Shown: positions 1 through 12,299 of the stretch, piece after piece
Position numbering within the stretch: position 1 is the first letter of the stretch
Layout: the number at the start of each line of letters is the position of its first letter
From: Mya arenaria
Taxonomy: Eukaryota > Mollusca > Bivalvia > Myida > Myidae
DNA: 64,000 nucleotides
Direction: 5' to 3'
Assembly (NCBI RefSeq): GCF_026914265.1
Contig: NC_069123.1
Coordinates: 35,921,178 to 35,985,177, forward strand
Notes under the pieces: generated by a model
The model's input: the letters and a program-made list of their open reading frames with translations, nothing else
What the model was told of the DNA's origin: nothing
Database searches by the model: none
Position numbers and translations under genes: made by a program

Positions 1-3000
1 TTTTAACAATAACGATAAACATCCCATGTTCCATTTATCTAGTGTTTTCACCTTTAAGATATCGTTGAACAATCTACGAAAAACCCGTAGTGAAGTTTCA
101 AATTCACGATTTCATTTTTGCAATCGGGAAATCGTGAATTTGTGACGTTGGAATCGTGGAATTGAAATCGTTTAATTTGTTTTTCTATATGTGAAATCAA
201 AATCGGGAAAATTGAAATCGTATTTTTTTTAAATTAAATTCGTGGCACTGAGATCGTGATTTGGTGAAGGAAGGGTCTTTAGTTGATACCAGATATTAGG
301 ATTGAAAATTATGAACACTTGCATTCCTTCACGAAACATGACAGCAAGAAGCTTGACCAAACCAAACGTCCATATATCATCATTTTCTGATGCCTGAATG
401 AATGTAAAAAAACTCAACTATTTAATAGCACACAATCTTACATCAAACGTCATTACAACCAACATTTTCACAATAAATTCAAGGCGCGTTTTTATGGATA
501 CGTATTTGATTCGTTCAATGGGAATGTATCGATGGAGAAATTCTATTTATAATTAGAAGAGTGATTTCTTCACGATAACAACTCTTATTCGACTTTGCTT
601 AACATATGATGTCAAAAACCTTGTTGATGCGTAACTCCATAGAAATAAAATGAACTTACATTTTAGCTTCAGAAATGATCATATAATAAAATTAAGTTTG
701 TTTTAATAGTTACCGTGTGTAACTAAGAGGTGAACAAGGTACACTGCAAAAGAAAAATATTATATTGAATACAAATGCATAAAGAATACTTTAAAATCGA
801 ACTAATAAGTAAACTACTAAGTTGTTACTCAATATCACATGATGGAAGTGTGAGAATACATTATCAACTTAACGTGCATGAACCAAAACCTTATAAAACC
901 TTATACTTTAGTTACAGTGTTCACTCACTGAAATTTAGGAATTATTTAAAGATATGCGTAAAGCCGACTCTAAAAGAATGTCTTATCACGATTATCAAAA
1001 ACTTGTGTTCTCGTGTAAATATAAGAATATGCATAGCTGCATGTGTGTTAACATTTACAATCCGCCTTTCATATGTGTGTCTATATAGTTTGTGTAACAT
1101 GGTTATGTATTTTATGCATTTTCTCTATCCATGTGTGATTGTATGTGCTGCTTTTGTATTATATGAAAATAGCACTATTTCACCATACAAAACATGATAT
1201 TCTGATTTCCAAATTGTCTTTATACTAAATATTATAAAGATTCCGATATGACAGTTTTGTATGTACGAAAATATTTGTATGTATATGGTTTCTGTGTTTA
1301 CAAAAAATAAATTACAAAAAGAAACTGGTTTCCATGTGTTACTTTTTATATCTATGCCTACGGTTTAAGATTTATTTCATGCATATGTGTGAAAAGGTGG
1401 CAAATATTAGTGAATGATAACTAGGTCATTTCACTATACCTAAAGTAAAATGATTACATTTGACTATTTTACTCTGGCTTGAGATGGAGGATATTTGTTG
1501 ATTTCATGGTAAGATCGTATTTTATTTCACGAGTGTCATAGGAAAACATATTTTCGGTTGTGGTGAAGCCGAGATAATTCACTGGAATCAAATTTTCTGT
1601 TTCTTTCATGCTTAGTTTTGGAGTTTTTTTATCAGCATTTTAATTATTGTTTTTAAATATACCTTTTTGAGAAAACTGTCTTTTACGCCGCTACCCATGG
1701 GACGCTCCTCACACAAAGATATAGCTGATAGCAAAGCTGCCAAATTTCTATAGCTTATTATTAACTCGTTTTTTTAGTGAAAACATTTTATGAACATTAA
1801 TCTATGAACTTTTATTGATACATCAATGTTCACATAAATAACAGTTAATACACGAAAACACTTTTAACTTAAATAGGACATGAATACAAGATCAAATTAC
1901 TACGCTGCCATTTATCTAAAAAACATTTGAAAGGTCGAACGTGTAAGCAAAACCATTGCGGTTAGTCATTGGATAAAACATGTTTTCTTAGTTTTAGAAT
2001 GTGTGTCATGATACATGGGTATTAAGTTATCCCCGCACTGCCAGAGACCAGTCTGGTTCGCTTAAAGATAGATCGTTTTCCAGGTAAAGAGAGAAAACCA
2101 CGTTTGTTGACCAATTTTGAAGCGTGTGTTGTGTACAAAAATCATCATTTAATGTATTAATTGTTGTTTTAATTTTTCCGGACAGTTCGTAATACATATA
2201 ACCACGACAAACAGTTAAAAAAGATATTTAAACAATGATATATCATCGAAACTATGTTCGAGTATTTGTTTGTGTCTGTTATTTGTTTAGAATTGCGTGT
2301 GTCTCACTATCCCACCCCTGACACATTCAAGATGGCTGTGGCAACCATTAAGCATTGGATAAGCGAGCAATGTTTTTATCTTTTTACCAGTTCACCAATC
2401 ATTTGTTATCATGTACTTAAATTGTGTTTTCATTTATACCCCAGTTCTCACTTTTCTGATGTGATTTGCTTCATCAGTGTTTTATTTTTTTCACTAACAA
2501 ACCGGCGCGCACTGTTCATGTCAGTAACACTCGGAAGAGGAGTTGACATTAAACAGAGATAGATATATGTTAACGACATTTTGAACAGTCTAGTATTAAA
2601 CTTACTTTTATATTGAAAGTTATTTCCCTTTTTCATACATGGATTCTGCTTTGCTCTGGGAATCTGCTATGTTTTGACATGCATCCGTAATAGTGACAAT
2701 ACATATAGACTTATGAACACTGTACATTCTCAGGAAACATATTTTATTCGTATTTATTTTGGTAATCCAATCAGTTTGCATTCTGATTTTGATGAATAAT
2801 TCAGCATTGTTCTGACTAAGTAGATGTTCCTCATTTAACAGTTGAACTATTCGTTATGGGGAACATAATCTGCTTTGTTTTTATACTTCTTATCACTAAC
2901 TTTAAGGTGTTGGTGAATTACTAAATAAATAGTAAAAGTTTTTAGAAAAGATCTCATTTGTATATGAAAATTACCGTGAAATCGCAAATCCAAAATCAAT

Positions 3001-4980
3001 CTCTAGATGCTAATTTAATGACAATGTACAGAGGTTGTTTTATAAAACAAAAATATATAAAAAAAGTTACAGTCGTAACTCAATGACCACTCGTGACAAA
3101 CGATATTATACTGAAATCAACTAATATCAACAACAAAGCACCACACCAACAAAACAAAGGTATTTATTTCAGTTTACATAAAACACTGTAAATAATGAAT
3201 ATTTTACCTCTATGTCTTCTTTTATTTCCTCTGAGTCGTTAATTAGAACAAAGTCAGAAGACAAGATAAGAAAAGTAATTTCGACACGCAGAACATTTAC
3301 GTTATTAACAAAAAGTTTAGCTTTATTCAATGTTATTTATCTGCGGCTTGTTTTAATGACAATTCGTAATTTATGAGTAAAGAGGGCGTACGCGCGTTGG
3401 ACTAGGGATTCGTACGTGTAAAATATTTGCTAAAGCTTAAATTATTCATCACTCTTCGTTTGAAGGTTAACTCACCCTTCACCAGTTGAAAGAGAAATCA
3501 CTATTTTTCTGCCGAAACATCAACAATTAGGAAAAAGATATATTCGAAAAAGCGGTCGTACAAAAAGTACGTTGATAAGTCGAGGCTTTAATATTAAATC
3601 TAGTGCAAAAACAAGAGAAACTTTGGAGTCAGAACTTACCATCTATATTGACGGAATCACAGTTTAATTAAAAAGCTTTCCACAGGCATAGGGAGGTTAA
3701 GTTGCAAACCATGGCAGTATTAGCAATGCAACAGAAACCCAGAAGTCAAACATCCAATGACTCACGGCCAATCAAAACAAACAATCGCCAAAAGACAACT
3801 AACTTCACTAGTGTGCCGGTAGCTGGTAGTGAAGCGCTCAGCCATATAATAATGACAAGCTCCTGGTACAAATACAGGTACATCAGTACAAATCAGCGTT
3901 ATACACTGTAACTGGCCAATGTTACCCTCGTTCATGTAAAAACAAGACTTTTGTTTGTGTTAACGCCTCAGAAATGAAGATGGAAAAATTATATGGAGTC
4001 AATTTGAAACAACAAAACCATAAATAATTGATATAATGTAGATTTTGTATAGTTATCAAATGATGAATTGATTATCGGTTTAACCAATAGTAATATGTTG
4101 TCATTGCAAGGATGTCTCAAGTAAATAATTTTAAAAAGAATGAAGTTGGTTTAAAATACAACAGAGGAAACCATAGATTATGATAAAAAGTCAACAGTTT
4201 GGTCAAGTTGTCGGAATAAACAACTTGCTTCCCCTTATTTCGTTTCATTCCATTCAATTAGTGGAATGTATGTACCTATTGAAGATTGAAGATAAGTTAG
4301 AGCCTGAACTCACGTGGCCGTCTTCAGCTGGATATTTTTCTGTAATGCTATTGATTACAAAGCGTTACCTTGGAAATCAATTTTTCCGCCTTCCGCGCTA
4401 AAGAGGATTCTTTCAAGATCTGTAGCTGTATTAGTTGGGTGCTCTATCAGATTTCAATAGTAGTTCGCCTTTCAAATAAATAGGATGCGGGAAGTGTTTA
4501 GCATGGTAAGACATATTTTTTTAGATATGTTCTACAATATGATTATTGCTTTAGTAGATTTGTAACCTATTTTCGGTGTTACGGTGTAGTTACTTTGTTT
4601 CAATTCTAAGTATTCAAGATTGTTACATTCACGAAACGGCGTCATTTAGTGAGGACCATGTCTAAGACATTTTGCCAAATTGTACAAACATTTGAATGAA
4701 ATAAAAAAAACTCATTTTTTTCTGCAATATGGTTATCACACATACATTTTTTTAATTATTGCAACTAATCTAAATCATGAAACAGAGGAAAGCAAGTTTT
4801 TTATGGCGTTATTTCATAACACATATCATTTCTCTAGTGTAAATGTCAAACACAAAAGTATATAAGTATTACGTCTATTTCACATATATATGCTATTGGA
4901 AAATTTGACATACTATTTATTACCTTTTGGACTGACATCCGATGAAACAATGCAAAGAATGGTCCAGTCTACTGCAGTCA
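1..4980. other. gene-poor flank, no supported gene
   Basis: No coding exon could be supported. Positions about 60-270 are built from loosely repeated, partly inverted words of the type ATCGTGAATT and GAAATCGT, and a similar patch recurs at about 24900-25020 inside gene B. The longest open frame here (775-1197, + strand) shows no family resemblance and AT-rich composition, so it is not called. The missing first exon of the downstream thioredoxin could lie in this stretch or at 5975-6600, but I could not pick it out. Confidence 0.5.
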
Positions 4981-4984
4981 TTTG

Positions 4985-5125
4985 TATAAATATAGATATG
5001 CAAAAAGCTACAGAAACATGCTCAGTAGCAAAATGTTTAAACATAAACCCGGTTTAGTGGCAATGGGGAACGTCAAAGACATAGAACACAAATTCACAAA
5101 CAAGAAACATATAAAACTCAGTTGT
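4985..5125 (+). repeat. dispersed repeat R1, copy 1
   Basis: This copy shares the core GCTACAGAAAC...GCTCAGTAGC, then GTTTAAACATAAACC and a tail ending in CACAAACAAGAAACAT, with other copies at about 7870-8056 (-), 20540-20690, 23820-23915 and 34890-35065. The most complete copies are about 180-200 bp. I saw no coding capacity, clear tRNA head or terminal inverted repeat, so the class (SINE-like or Helitron-like) is left open. The orientation label is arbitrary. Confidence 0.6.
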
Positions 5126-5293
5126 TGTCGACAGTTAATCCGTCGGTAAAGTTGCACATTAATATTATTTGATTGGTTAATGGTAAATACTGATCAATCA
5201 ATAAGCATTTCGGTTACTTTTAAAAAAGCAAAGAATTAGAGAAATAAACAAATGGTTGCAGAATATATATAAGGGAAAAGGTTCTTAGTTAAG

Positions 5294-5970
5294 TTAAAGA
5301 GGTTAGACACCAGATAGTTCACAAAATCGGCCAATGCATTATTTCTACAATACAAGCCTAGAATTGTCAAAACGAGCCATATTATGCCGATAATACACCA
5401 TTTTACATGATTTAAATAATATGTTCTCGCTGCTTTAGTTGATTTTACCCGTTTAAAAATAGCGCATGATGGTTACCCAGTTTAGAGTGTGTATGCTTGC
5501 TTAAATCACTTGATTCTTACAGATATATTATATGTTCTGAAGCTATTTTTCAATTAACTTGGATTGGCTTTGTAGAAAAACCCAGTTAATTTCAAAATGG
5601 AAAAATAAGCAAAACCTGCGAAAGATGTGTCGTAATCGATGTGATACATAAGTAGGTTAGATTAAATGTGTTGTACACAACGAGATAAAGTTTATGTATT
5701 TTTTGGACAAAAAACAAGTTGGAAATCGTATCATCTGGGGTTGTATTCATAAAACATCTTAAGTCATATCCTAACTTCATTTCTGAAGTTTATCATATGA
5801 GATTATTGCTTTATGATTTCTGAATTTCTTAAATGTCATTGCCTTTATTGAAAAGAAATATTATGTGTTTAAACACTTTTATTAGTCCTTTAATTCGAAT
5901 TTGAAAAACATAAATAAGAAAATGACTTAAGATATGTTATGAATACCATCCCAGATGTCTAGACCCTTTA
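5294..5970. mobile_element. TTAA-flanked MITE, family R3, with nested foldback
   Basis: The left end reads TTAAAGAGGTTAGACACCAG and the right end is its approximate inverse, CAGATGTCTAGACCCTTTA. A fuller copy lies at 60004-60473 and fragments at 28236-28400 and 60574-60600. Inside the right part, about 5732-5770 and 5920-5960 are inverted copies of each other (TCATCTGGGGTTGTATTCAT against its degenerate inverse), suggesting a second foldback nested in the first. There is no transposase; a piggyBac-type TTAA preference is inference. Confidence 0.6.
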
Positions 5971-6614
5971 GATATAGAAGCAGATAGGAAACTTCGCCCC
6001 TTCCCTCTCGATAGATAATGTGTCCAGAATGCACACGTCCTTGTCTTGGCTGTACTTTCATCAATAGTCACCTTAAAATCGCGACAATGTTACCCTCTTA
6101 CGGACCTGGTTACTTAAAGGTAGAACAATAAAAAAAACTGTATGTAATAATGCTGAGGACCCAAAATAGAGTAACCTCATGACTGTCCATTGATTAACAG
6201 TAAAACTAAAAAAAAACGTAGTAAACTAAAAAGCGTAAAACTGTAACTCTACCCCGCCACCCTCTCCTTATTGCCTTCGTATGATAATGCGAAATTAATA
6301 AAAAAAAAAATGAAGTGTATGTTTGAAGCTTAGAACCCAAATTTATTAACCTTTCCCTGACCCCCTCTTCTATCTCTGTACATTTGTAAGTGAGTGGATA
6401 AATGGTGTAAAAAGGGAATGCAGAAAGAAATAAGCTTGTATATACCCTCAGATAAACTTCTTCTTCGACTCTAGAGCGGGTTTGTGTGAGCCTATATGAC
6501 CATGTTTTATGATAGGATTGATATCAGTGTTTGTGTTTATTTTCTGCATTTTACTATAGCATATATCCATTGTTTGAGATGGTCACGATATCTGTGTATT
6601 ATAAAATCTAGGTT

Positions 6615-7050
6615 CATTTTCAAGAAGCTTGTTGTCATCGACTTCAGGGAGTGCCCGGTGCGGGCCATGCAAGATAAGAAGTCTAATGTTTGAGAACGAC
6701 ATGGTATCCGTGTGTTTATCTAGTTTTCATGCAGACGCAAACTGGTTGTCATCGACTTCTGGGTTTGCTCGGTGCGGGCCATGCGATACGACATGTCCAA
6801 TGTTTGAGGAGGACATGTCATCCGTGCGTTTATCTAGTTTCCATGCAGGCACACACACTTGTTGTCATCGACTTCTTGGCCTGCTCGGTGCGGGTCAGGC
6901 GATACGACAAGTCCCATGTTTGAGAAGGATATGACATCCATGCTTTTATCTAGTTTCCATGCAGGCGCAAACTGGTTTTCATCGACATCTTGGCCTGCTC
7001 GGTACGAGAAGTCTTATGGTTTAAAGGGACATGGTTACCGTGTGTTTACC
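6615..7050 (+). pseudogene. about four decayed tandem copies of the thioredoxin active-site exon
   Basis: Units of about 116 bp start near 6625, 6741, 6859 and 6973. Each carries a copy of the stretch encoding LVVIDF...CGPC...MFE of the true exon at 7071-7175, followed by intron-like sequence. The first three are readable as TTGTCATCGACTTC, then GGTGCGGG, then ATGTTTGAG; the fourth is shorter and more worn. In the first three, one extra base between the IDF and CGPC blocks, relative to the true exon, shifts the frame, so WCGPC cannot be read through. The shared shift suggests that one broken copy was amplified. Junctions such as TTTCCATGCAG resemble 3' splice sites, but no copy keeps a full open exon. 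Confidence 0.85.
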
Positions 7051-7070
7051 TTGTTTCATTATAATTTTAG

Positions 7071-9510
7071 GACGAGCTGGAAAGTGTAATGGAAGAGTGC
7101 AGGGACAAACTGGTTGTCATTGACTTCTGGGCGGGCTGGTGCGGGCCATGCAAGATCATAGGTCCAATGTTTGAGGTGTGTTTGTCATCGTATGTGTCAG
7201 TCAGAGACTAATTATTGTGACACAACCTGTAATACGACAAGGTTCCACAAACCTTATTTAGGACCGATCACGGGTAAAAATGATCAGGCAAACGTCAATT
7301 GTTTAACACTATATAGTGGCATCGTGGAACACTCGTGTCGTTATCAGATAGAATATGATTTAAATGTTATTGTAATAATGTGAACATATTCAACCACAGC
7401 CTGTTTCCCAGTTAAAGAGTGTCAATGTGTTGTTATATAACGAAGTACCGTATTCTATTGATATAATGCAGTCATTAACTTTGTCCATTTGGATATGGAT
7501 TCATTTTGGGTTTTTTTACAAATTTCCTGCAAGCTCCAATATCCGATATCGTATGAAGATCTTTGATACTTTCAGAGGCTTGCAAAAGACACCTCATTGA
7601 CGTCGAAAGTCGAGTTTGTCAAAGTTGATGTGGATGAAGCCCAGGTTTGACGTTTTATATTAATGTTATGTTGTAGATAACTTATCAGATATCAAAATAC
7701 AAGGTCAATTTTAGTACGTCTTCATTTATCAGTATTTATTCAGTGACTGTAGATGAAATGACCTGGTTAGTAAGTAGATCATCAGGCAAGGCATTATGTT
7801 AGATCATTATCATTTTATTGGCGTTTAATGTTGAAAATGTTTAAATAATATAACATTCGGAATGCATAGCAGTTTTTATATAATATATATGCACTGTATA
7901 TTGTTTGTGGAGTTTTGTGCTGTTGTTCCATGTTTCTTGTTTGTGAAATTTTGTGTTTGTTTTCTATTTCTTTGGCGTTTACCCTGTGGCATTAAACTGG
8001 GTTAATGTTTAAACGTTTGGCTATTGAGCTTGTTTCTGTAGCTTTTCATATAAATAATGATAATAAGTAGCTCAATTAGAATGAAACTAAATTAGTAATA
8101 CAGTATTAAAGCTGCACTACCACAGATTGACAGTATTGACATTTTTTAATATTTGTCTAAGAATATTTTTTTAATAAAGTCCTTCAATTCAGACATAAAA
8201 AATACGCAAAAAATGGTTCATTAAAAGTCAAAACAAAACATTAAAAAGTTGTCAAAACGGTTAATCTGATACAAATTTCGCTGCTGGTATTTGGGGCACA
8301 CAAACCCAAGTACGGCCGTTTAGCACCCAAAATAGATATGGTGACGCAAACAAGCTCTCAAACAATCCAAAACAAACCAAACTTGTTCTTCAGGACATTG
8401 CAGAATGGGTCGGTGTAGAATGCATGCCAATGATTGTGTTCTACCGAGCAGGTGAAAAGGTACGAACTATGTTGTTATCATTCCGCGCTTTAGAGGGGCA
8501 AAATATAGGTTAATGCCAAAATATTCTGTGTTTTAGTTTCAGTTTTAATGTATTACCATGAACTCTTTTGGTGTAAGTGGTCTTCACAAAGCATATAAAT
8601 TATGTACAGATTACATTCAATTGTAATGTATTATAAGTCATTGATTTTGATGGTCAATACAAACAAAGCATATTATTTGTGTACAGTCAAAAAGGTATTA
8701 GCCTTGACCTTGTGACCTGGACCTGTAAGACTGCAAGGCCGCAAACTAAACCTGTTCTTTTCATACAATTATTCAATACAAAAGTGCGAGGTAAAATTGT
8801 TCCATCATACATTGATAGGTTGAATTGTGTTAAGTGTTTGCTTCCATAAACTTTTAATTGCAAAATCGTTATTACGCCATTGTGAGGATGAACATTCTCA
8901 ATCAAGCACAGTTAATGTAGCGGAAGTAAAAGCATTTGTCGTGGGCTTTGCGTTCTTGAAAATCTATTATATTTTAGCCCGGATTACTTTATATTATTAT
9001 AAAGAAAATGTTTGTTTTTCAAAATTCTTAGGATAAACAAGTGTGGTTTAATGTAAATGATATGTCAAGGAAAGGAAGCCTATGGTGCATTGCATGTATG
9101 AGGATGTTAACCCCATTTTATGAACAGAATACAACCTATTTTTCTATCCGAATATTTTGTACCAAATAGTACATCAAACAATATTTAGTATATCGAATAT
9201 ATGTATCGAATAATGCCACATTTTGAGTTTATGTATACCGCTTATCACCCCTTGAGTCCCAATTATTCGTCGAATGACATTAAATATAGTGTACCAAGTG
9301 CCTCAGAGTAGGGGGCGGGGGATGGGGTTACAGCCACGTTTATCAATTATCGTTACTTCTTATGAAACATCGAGTCCGCTTTAAGGACAAAAAGGCTTTT
9401 TGACTGAATTTTTTTAAGCCATGTCATTGTGTGTTCTACAGATTGATGAATTTGCCGGCGCCAATACGAAGGTTCTGGAAGAGAAGATCAGAGAATACGC
9501 AAGCAGCTGA
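7071..9510 (+). CDS. thioredoxin (first exon not identified)
   Basis: Cytosolic-type thioredoxin, a small disulfide reductase normally reduced by thioredoxin reductase. Exons seen: 7071-7175, 7576-7644, 8394-8459 and 9442-9510 (TGA), all in phase 0 with GT-AG junctions, giving 102 residues. The first carries [14 protein letters not shown] with the redox pair CGPC and the buried Asp of VVIDF. The second reads [13 protein letters not shown], the third [17 protein letters not shown] with the cis-Pro loop, and the last [13 protein letters not shown]. Animal thioredoxins are about 105 residues, so only a short N-terminal exon is missing; the open frame upstream of 7071 is preceded by an acceptor (ATAATTTTAG). 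The residue after the cis-Pro is Met where Thr is usual, and the Cys before Met-Pro matches Cys73 of the human protein. The intron 7645-8393 holds repeats R1 and part of R2. Confidence 0.93.
7870..8056 (-). repeat. dispersed repeat R1, copy 2 (inverted)
   Basis: This is the reverse complement of the R1 family, ending in GCTTGTTTCTGTAGCTTTTC at the right. It is among the most complete copies, including the tail that matches 35040-35065. It lies in the second thioredoxin intron. Confidence 0.6.
8106..8280. mobile_element. TTAA-type MITE, family R2, worn copy
   Basis: It starts TTAAAGCTGCACTACCACAG and ends in a worn inverse (GTTGTCAAAACGGTTAATCTG). It is related to the intact copies at 41975-42335 and 48701-49066 but shorter and diverged. 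Confidence 0.55.
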
Positions 9511-10400
9511 TGTCTCATGGTGTCTTTGTGAAACATGGTTGTGTTTCACATGTTTTTTGTCAAACCTGATATTGTTCCGCCTGTTACCTTCTTTAACCTG
9601 AGTTTGTATTTACTTTGCTACTCTATAACGGTGAATTTGTCTCATACCTGATTTTCTATAATATGTGTTTTGTACAACGTAGCATATCATATGAATTTGT
9701 GAAATTTTGTTCTGATTTTAACGTGTATGAGTAAAGCCTGGTTTTTCTTCACATGTGTATTTTTGTACTAAGGCTTTGTTTCATATGTACATCTTTTGAT
9801 ATTTTTTTCCTTTATTTACAAGTGAATTTTAGAAAGGTGTTTCATATGTGTAGTAATAAAACCTGGATTTGTTTTACAGGATAATGTGTTGAACTTGGTT
9901 TCATTTCACACCTATATATAGTTTGAACCTTGATTTGTTTCTCATGTGCAATCATAAAACATATTTTTTTGTAATGATTTTAACCAAAACCGATCTTGTT
10001 CATTTTTGAAACTAGGCTTTTTCACATTTAAGTGGATGTGTTTTTGAGAAACCTGGGCTGTTATTCAATATTGTTCTTAATTGGATCTAAGAACGATGTA
10101 GCTAATCGGATTACTGGTTATTAATAACTGACAAATAGAGTGAATGATGCCAATTACTTATGACCGTAATATCTTCTTAAGCTAAATTGAATATCACTAC
10201 TGATTTCGTACCGCATGTGCATTTTTAAAAACTAACCTTGTTCTTATGTAAATAATGTGTGAAACTAAATGGGTTTTTTTGTTAATCCTGACGTTCTTAC
10301 ATATGTGCAATTTGTACAAACAGATTTCATTTTACCTGTTTTCGTCTCAAACATGCCCTTTTATTCTGTATAAGTTCAAACATGTTTTATGTCATAGTTT
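9511..10400 (+). repeat. thioredoxin 3' flank made of decayed short repeats
   Basis: From the stop codon onward, phrases like TTTCACATGTGTA, TTTGTACAAA and AAACCTGGTTTTGTTTC recur many times with heavy divergence and irregular spacing of roughly 45-80 bp. This looks like an old minisatellite covering the 3' untranslated region and beyond. AATAAA words occur near 9855, so the transcript may end within it; no poly(A) site can be fixed from sequence alone. Confidence 0.45.
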
Positions 10401-11554
10401 TCACTAATTCTAACGTCTTATTATCAAGTAATCTGATCTTATTAAAATGCCCATTCAATTTGTTTGTCCTTTTGAAAGCATTCGAGATGGGAAATTGATT
10501 CACGTGCAATTACTTGCTATATTAAGCAATGTGAAGAACTTTAATTTTAAGCTAGGCATAAATTCTAAACATGTTGCCATGGTTTTACACATTTCAAGAA
10601 GTTTGATTGCGGTTTAATGAATGTCACATAGTTCTCGTTGCAACTTTTTTTGAAACACACGCTAATGTCCTCGCATGCATTGTGTGATATATGAGTATTT
10701 TAAAGAAGGCCATTACTGGCATTACAAGTTACAATATCGTGTTATATGACAGGAAATGTATTGTTGTATCCTTGTGTTAAATGGAATTATGGGAATAATT
10801 TATAGTCCAATTAATGTTCGTGTATTTCTATGAAAGATATTGCTGTTAAGGAATTATCAAAATAAAGAGCAATACAATGTGCTCTGCATTCAAAAATACA
10901 TTATGAACTAGAATTGTTATGCAACATTGTCATAAAGAAAAGTTGAAAAGTTTGTTAATGACTCTTTAATTTTAAACAGTTCTATGAGTAGTTATGCCCT
11001 ATGTTTCCTCAATATACGATTTACGTGAACCAAGTGCCCTAGCGATGTGAATTAATATCCTGTACGCTCGAAGTAGGGTGCCAACGGCCTGGTGGTCTAA
11101 CGGCGTGAAGTCAGAAGCCTGGTTGCGTAAAAGTTACAGCCTGGTGACCTATCGTCTCGTATTCGGGGGACTTCTTTTTTATAGAGTGTAGCAATTTCAT
11201 TTACGATTTTAATGAATACAATACACAACGTGCCATGGTTGTGTTTTATATTAATAAAATACATAGCTAAGTCAAGCTGTTACCATCTTCTCTACGCAAT
11301 TGCCATGATATGGAACTATATGTTCGCCAATTGGAGCTTTTTTCCATGTTTAGTAGCGGCCTAGTGACCTAGCGTCATGAAGTTTGCGACTAGTCGGGCT
11401 GCAACCTAGTAGCATATCCTGTATGATTTAAATTTAAGCTTCCAATAAATACAACGTAAAACATTACTGCAATTAAATACAATGGTGTCTTTCATTTGCG
11501 TTTGCATTGAACACAGAGCTTAATTCATGTTATAACCGCCTAATCAACGCATTT

Positions 11555-11712
11555 AGTGTTGACGCTTGAATGTCCGGTAATGGCACTGGGTAACACACTC
11601 ACCTTTCACCAAGGTGCGATACTCGGCCAGGACTCGAGTGGGTGTGGGATTTGGTCACAAAGCCGGACAAGCTGGTTTTCTCCGGGTTATTCTGTATAAC
11701 CACTAATATAGG
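11555..11712 (+). repeat. tRNA-derived SINE-like fragment
   Basis: It contains TGGGTAACACACTCACCTTT, a worn B-box region (GGCCAGGACTCGAGTG), and the tail words GGGATTTGGTCAC, AAGCCGGACAAGC and CTCCGGGTT followed by GACCACACTCTC. From memory this order is typical of tRNA-headed repeats spread through bivalve genomes. The head is too worn for a functional tRNA. Confidence 0.5.
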
Positions 11713-12057
11713 ACCACACTCTCATACAGAAATGTCAACAAACGTTGCATAGAAGAAGTTTGTTTTAACTGAAAAATAAATGGAGTGTAAGCTAACTCTT
11801 TTTTTCGCAAGGGCAATATGTGTCTCTCGTTCAGTGCCTGTCTGTGTTACAGTTTTGGTTACTGGACCTGTGTCTTAAGTTTTCGTTGTAATGTTGGTAT
11901 TTCTTGCGGGTTCCCTTGCTGCAATTTCGGCAGTGTGCAAATTACAAGTGCTATTTTAAAGCTTTCAAAGACACGCGTCCAATTGATAAATATCGCACTA
12001 GGCAAACAGCGAACTTCCGTTACGATTTGCCGCAACAAGTAGATCTTGAACTTTGTC

Positions 12058-12200
12058 TTAAAGCTGCACTCTCACAGATTTACCATGTTTACAACTTTTT
12101 TTATTTATTGTATTGTAACGAGCTTTTTTTCAGCTTTAAATTCGTGAAAAAAGCAACAACAGGAATTATTATATTTTTCAAATTATATTTTGAGACGAGC
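12058..12200 (+). mobile_element. R2 MITE fragment, left end only
   Basis: It begins TTAAAGCTGCACTCTCACAG followed by ATTTACC and a T-rich stretch with ACAACTTTTTTTATTTATTG, matching the left half of the copy at 41975-42335. No inverse right end was found. Confidence 0.55.
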
Positions 12201-12299
12201 AATAGAAGATCAGTAATAATAAAATGATAACAGATCAACGTTATTTAAAATAGTTTGTAAACGCATTGTTTAAGTTGAGATAATTATATTTATTTAACA

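Noticed and set aside
775-1197. 140-codon open frame on +
   Set aside because: AT-rich, no family resemblance, no splice context; within the range expected by chance in a window of this size.
2331-2380. ATGGCTGTGGCAACC as the missing first exon of thioredoxin
   Set aside because: The start context is good but there is no donor in a suitable phase and it lies 4.7 kb upstream without other support.
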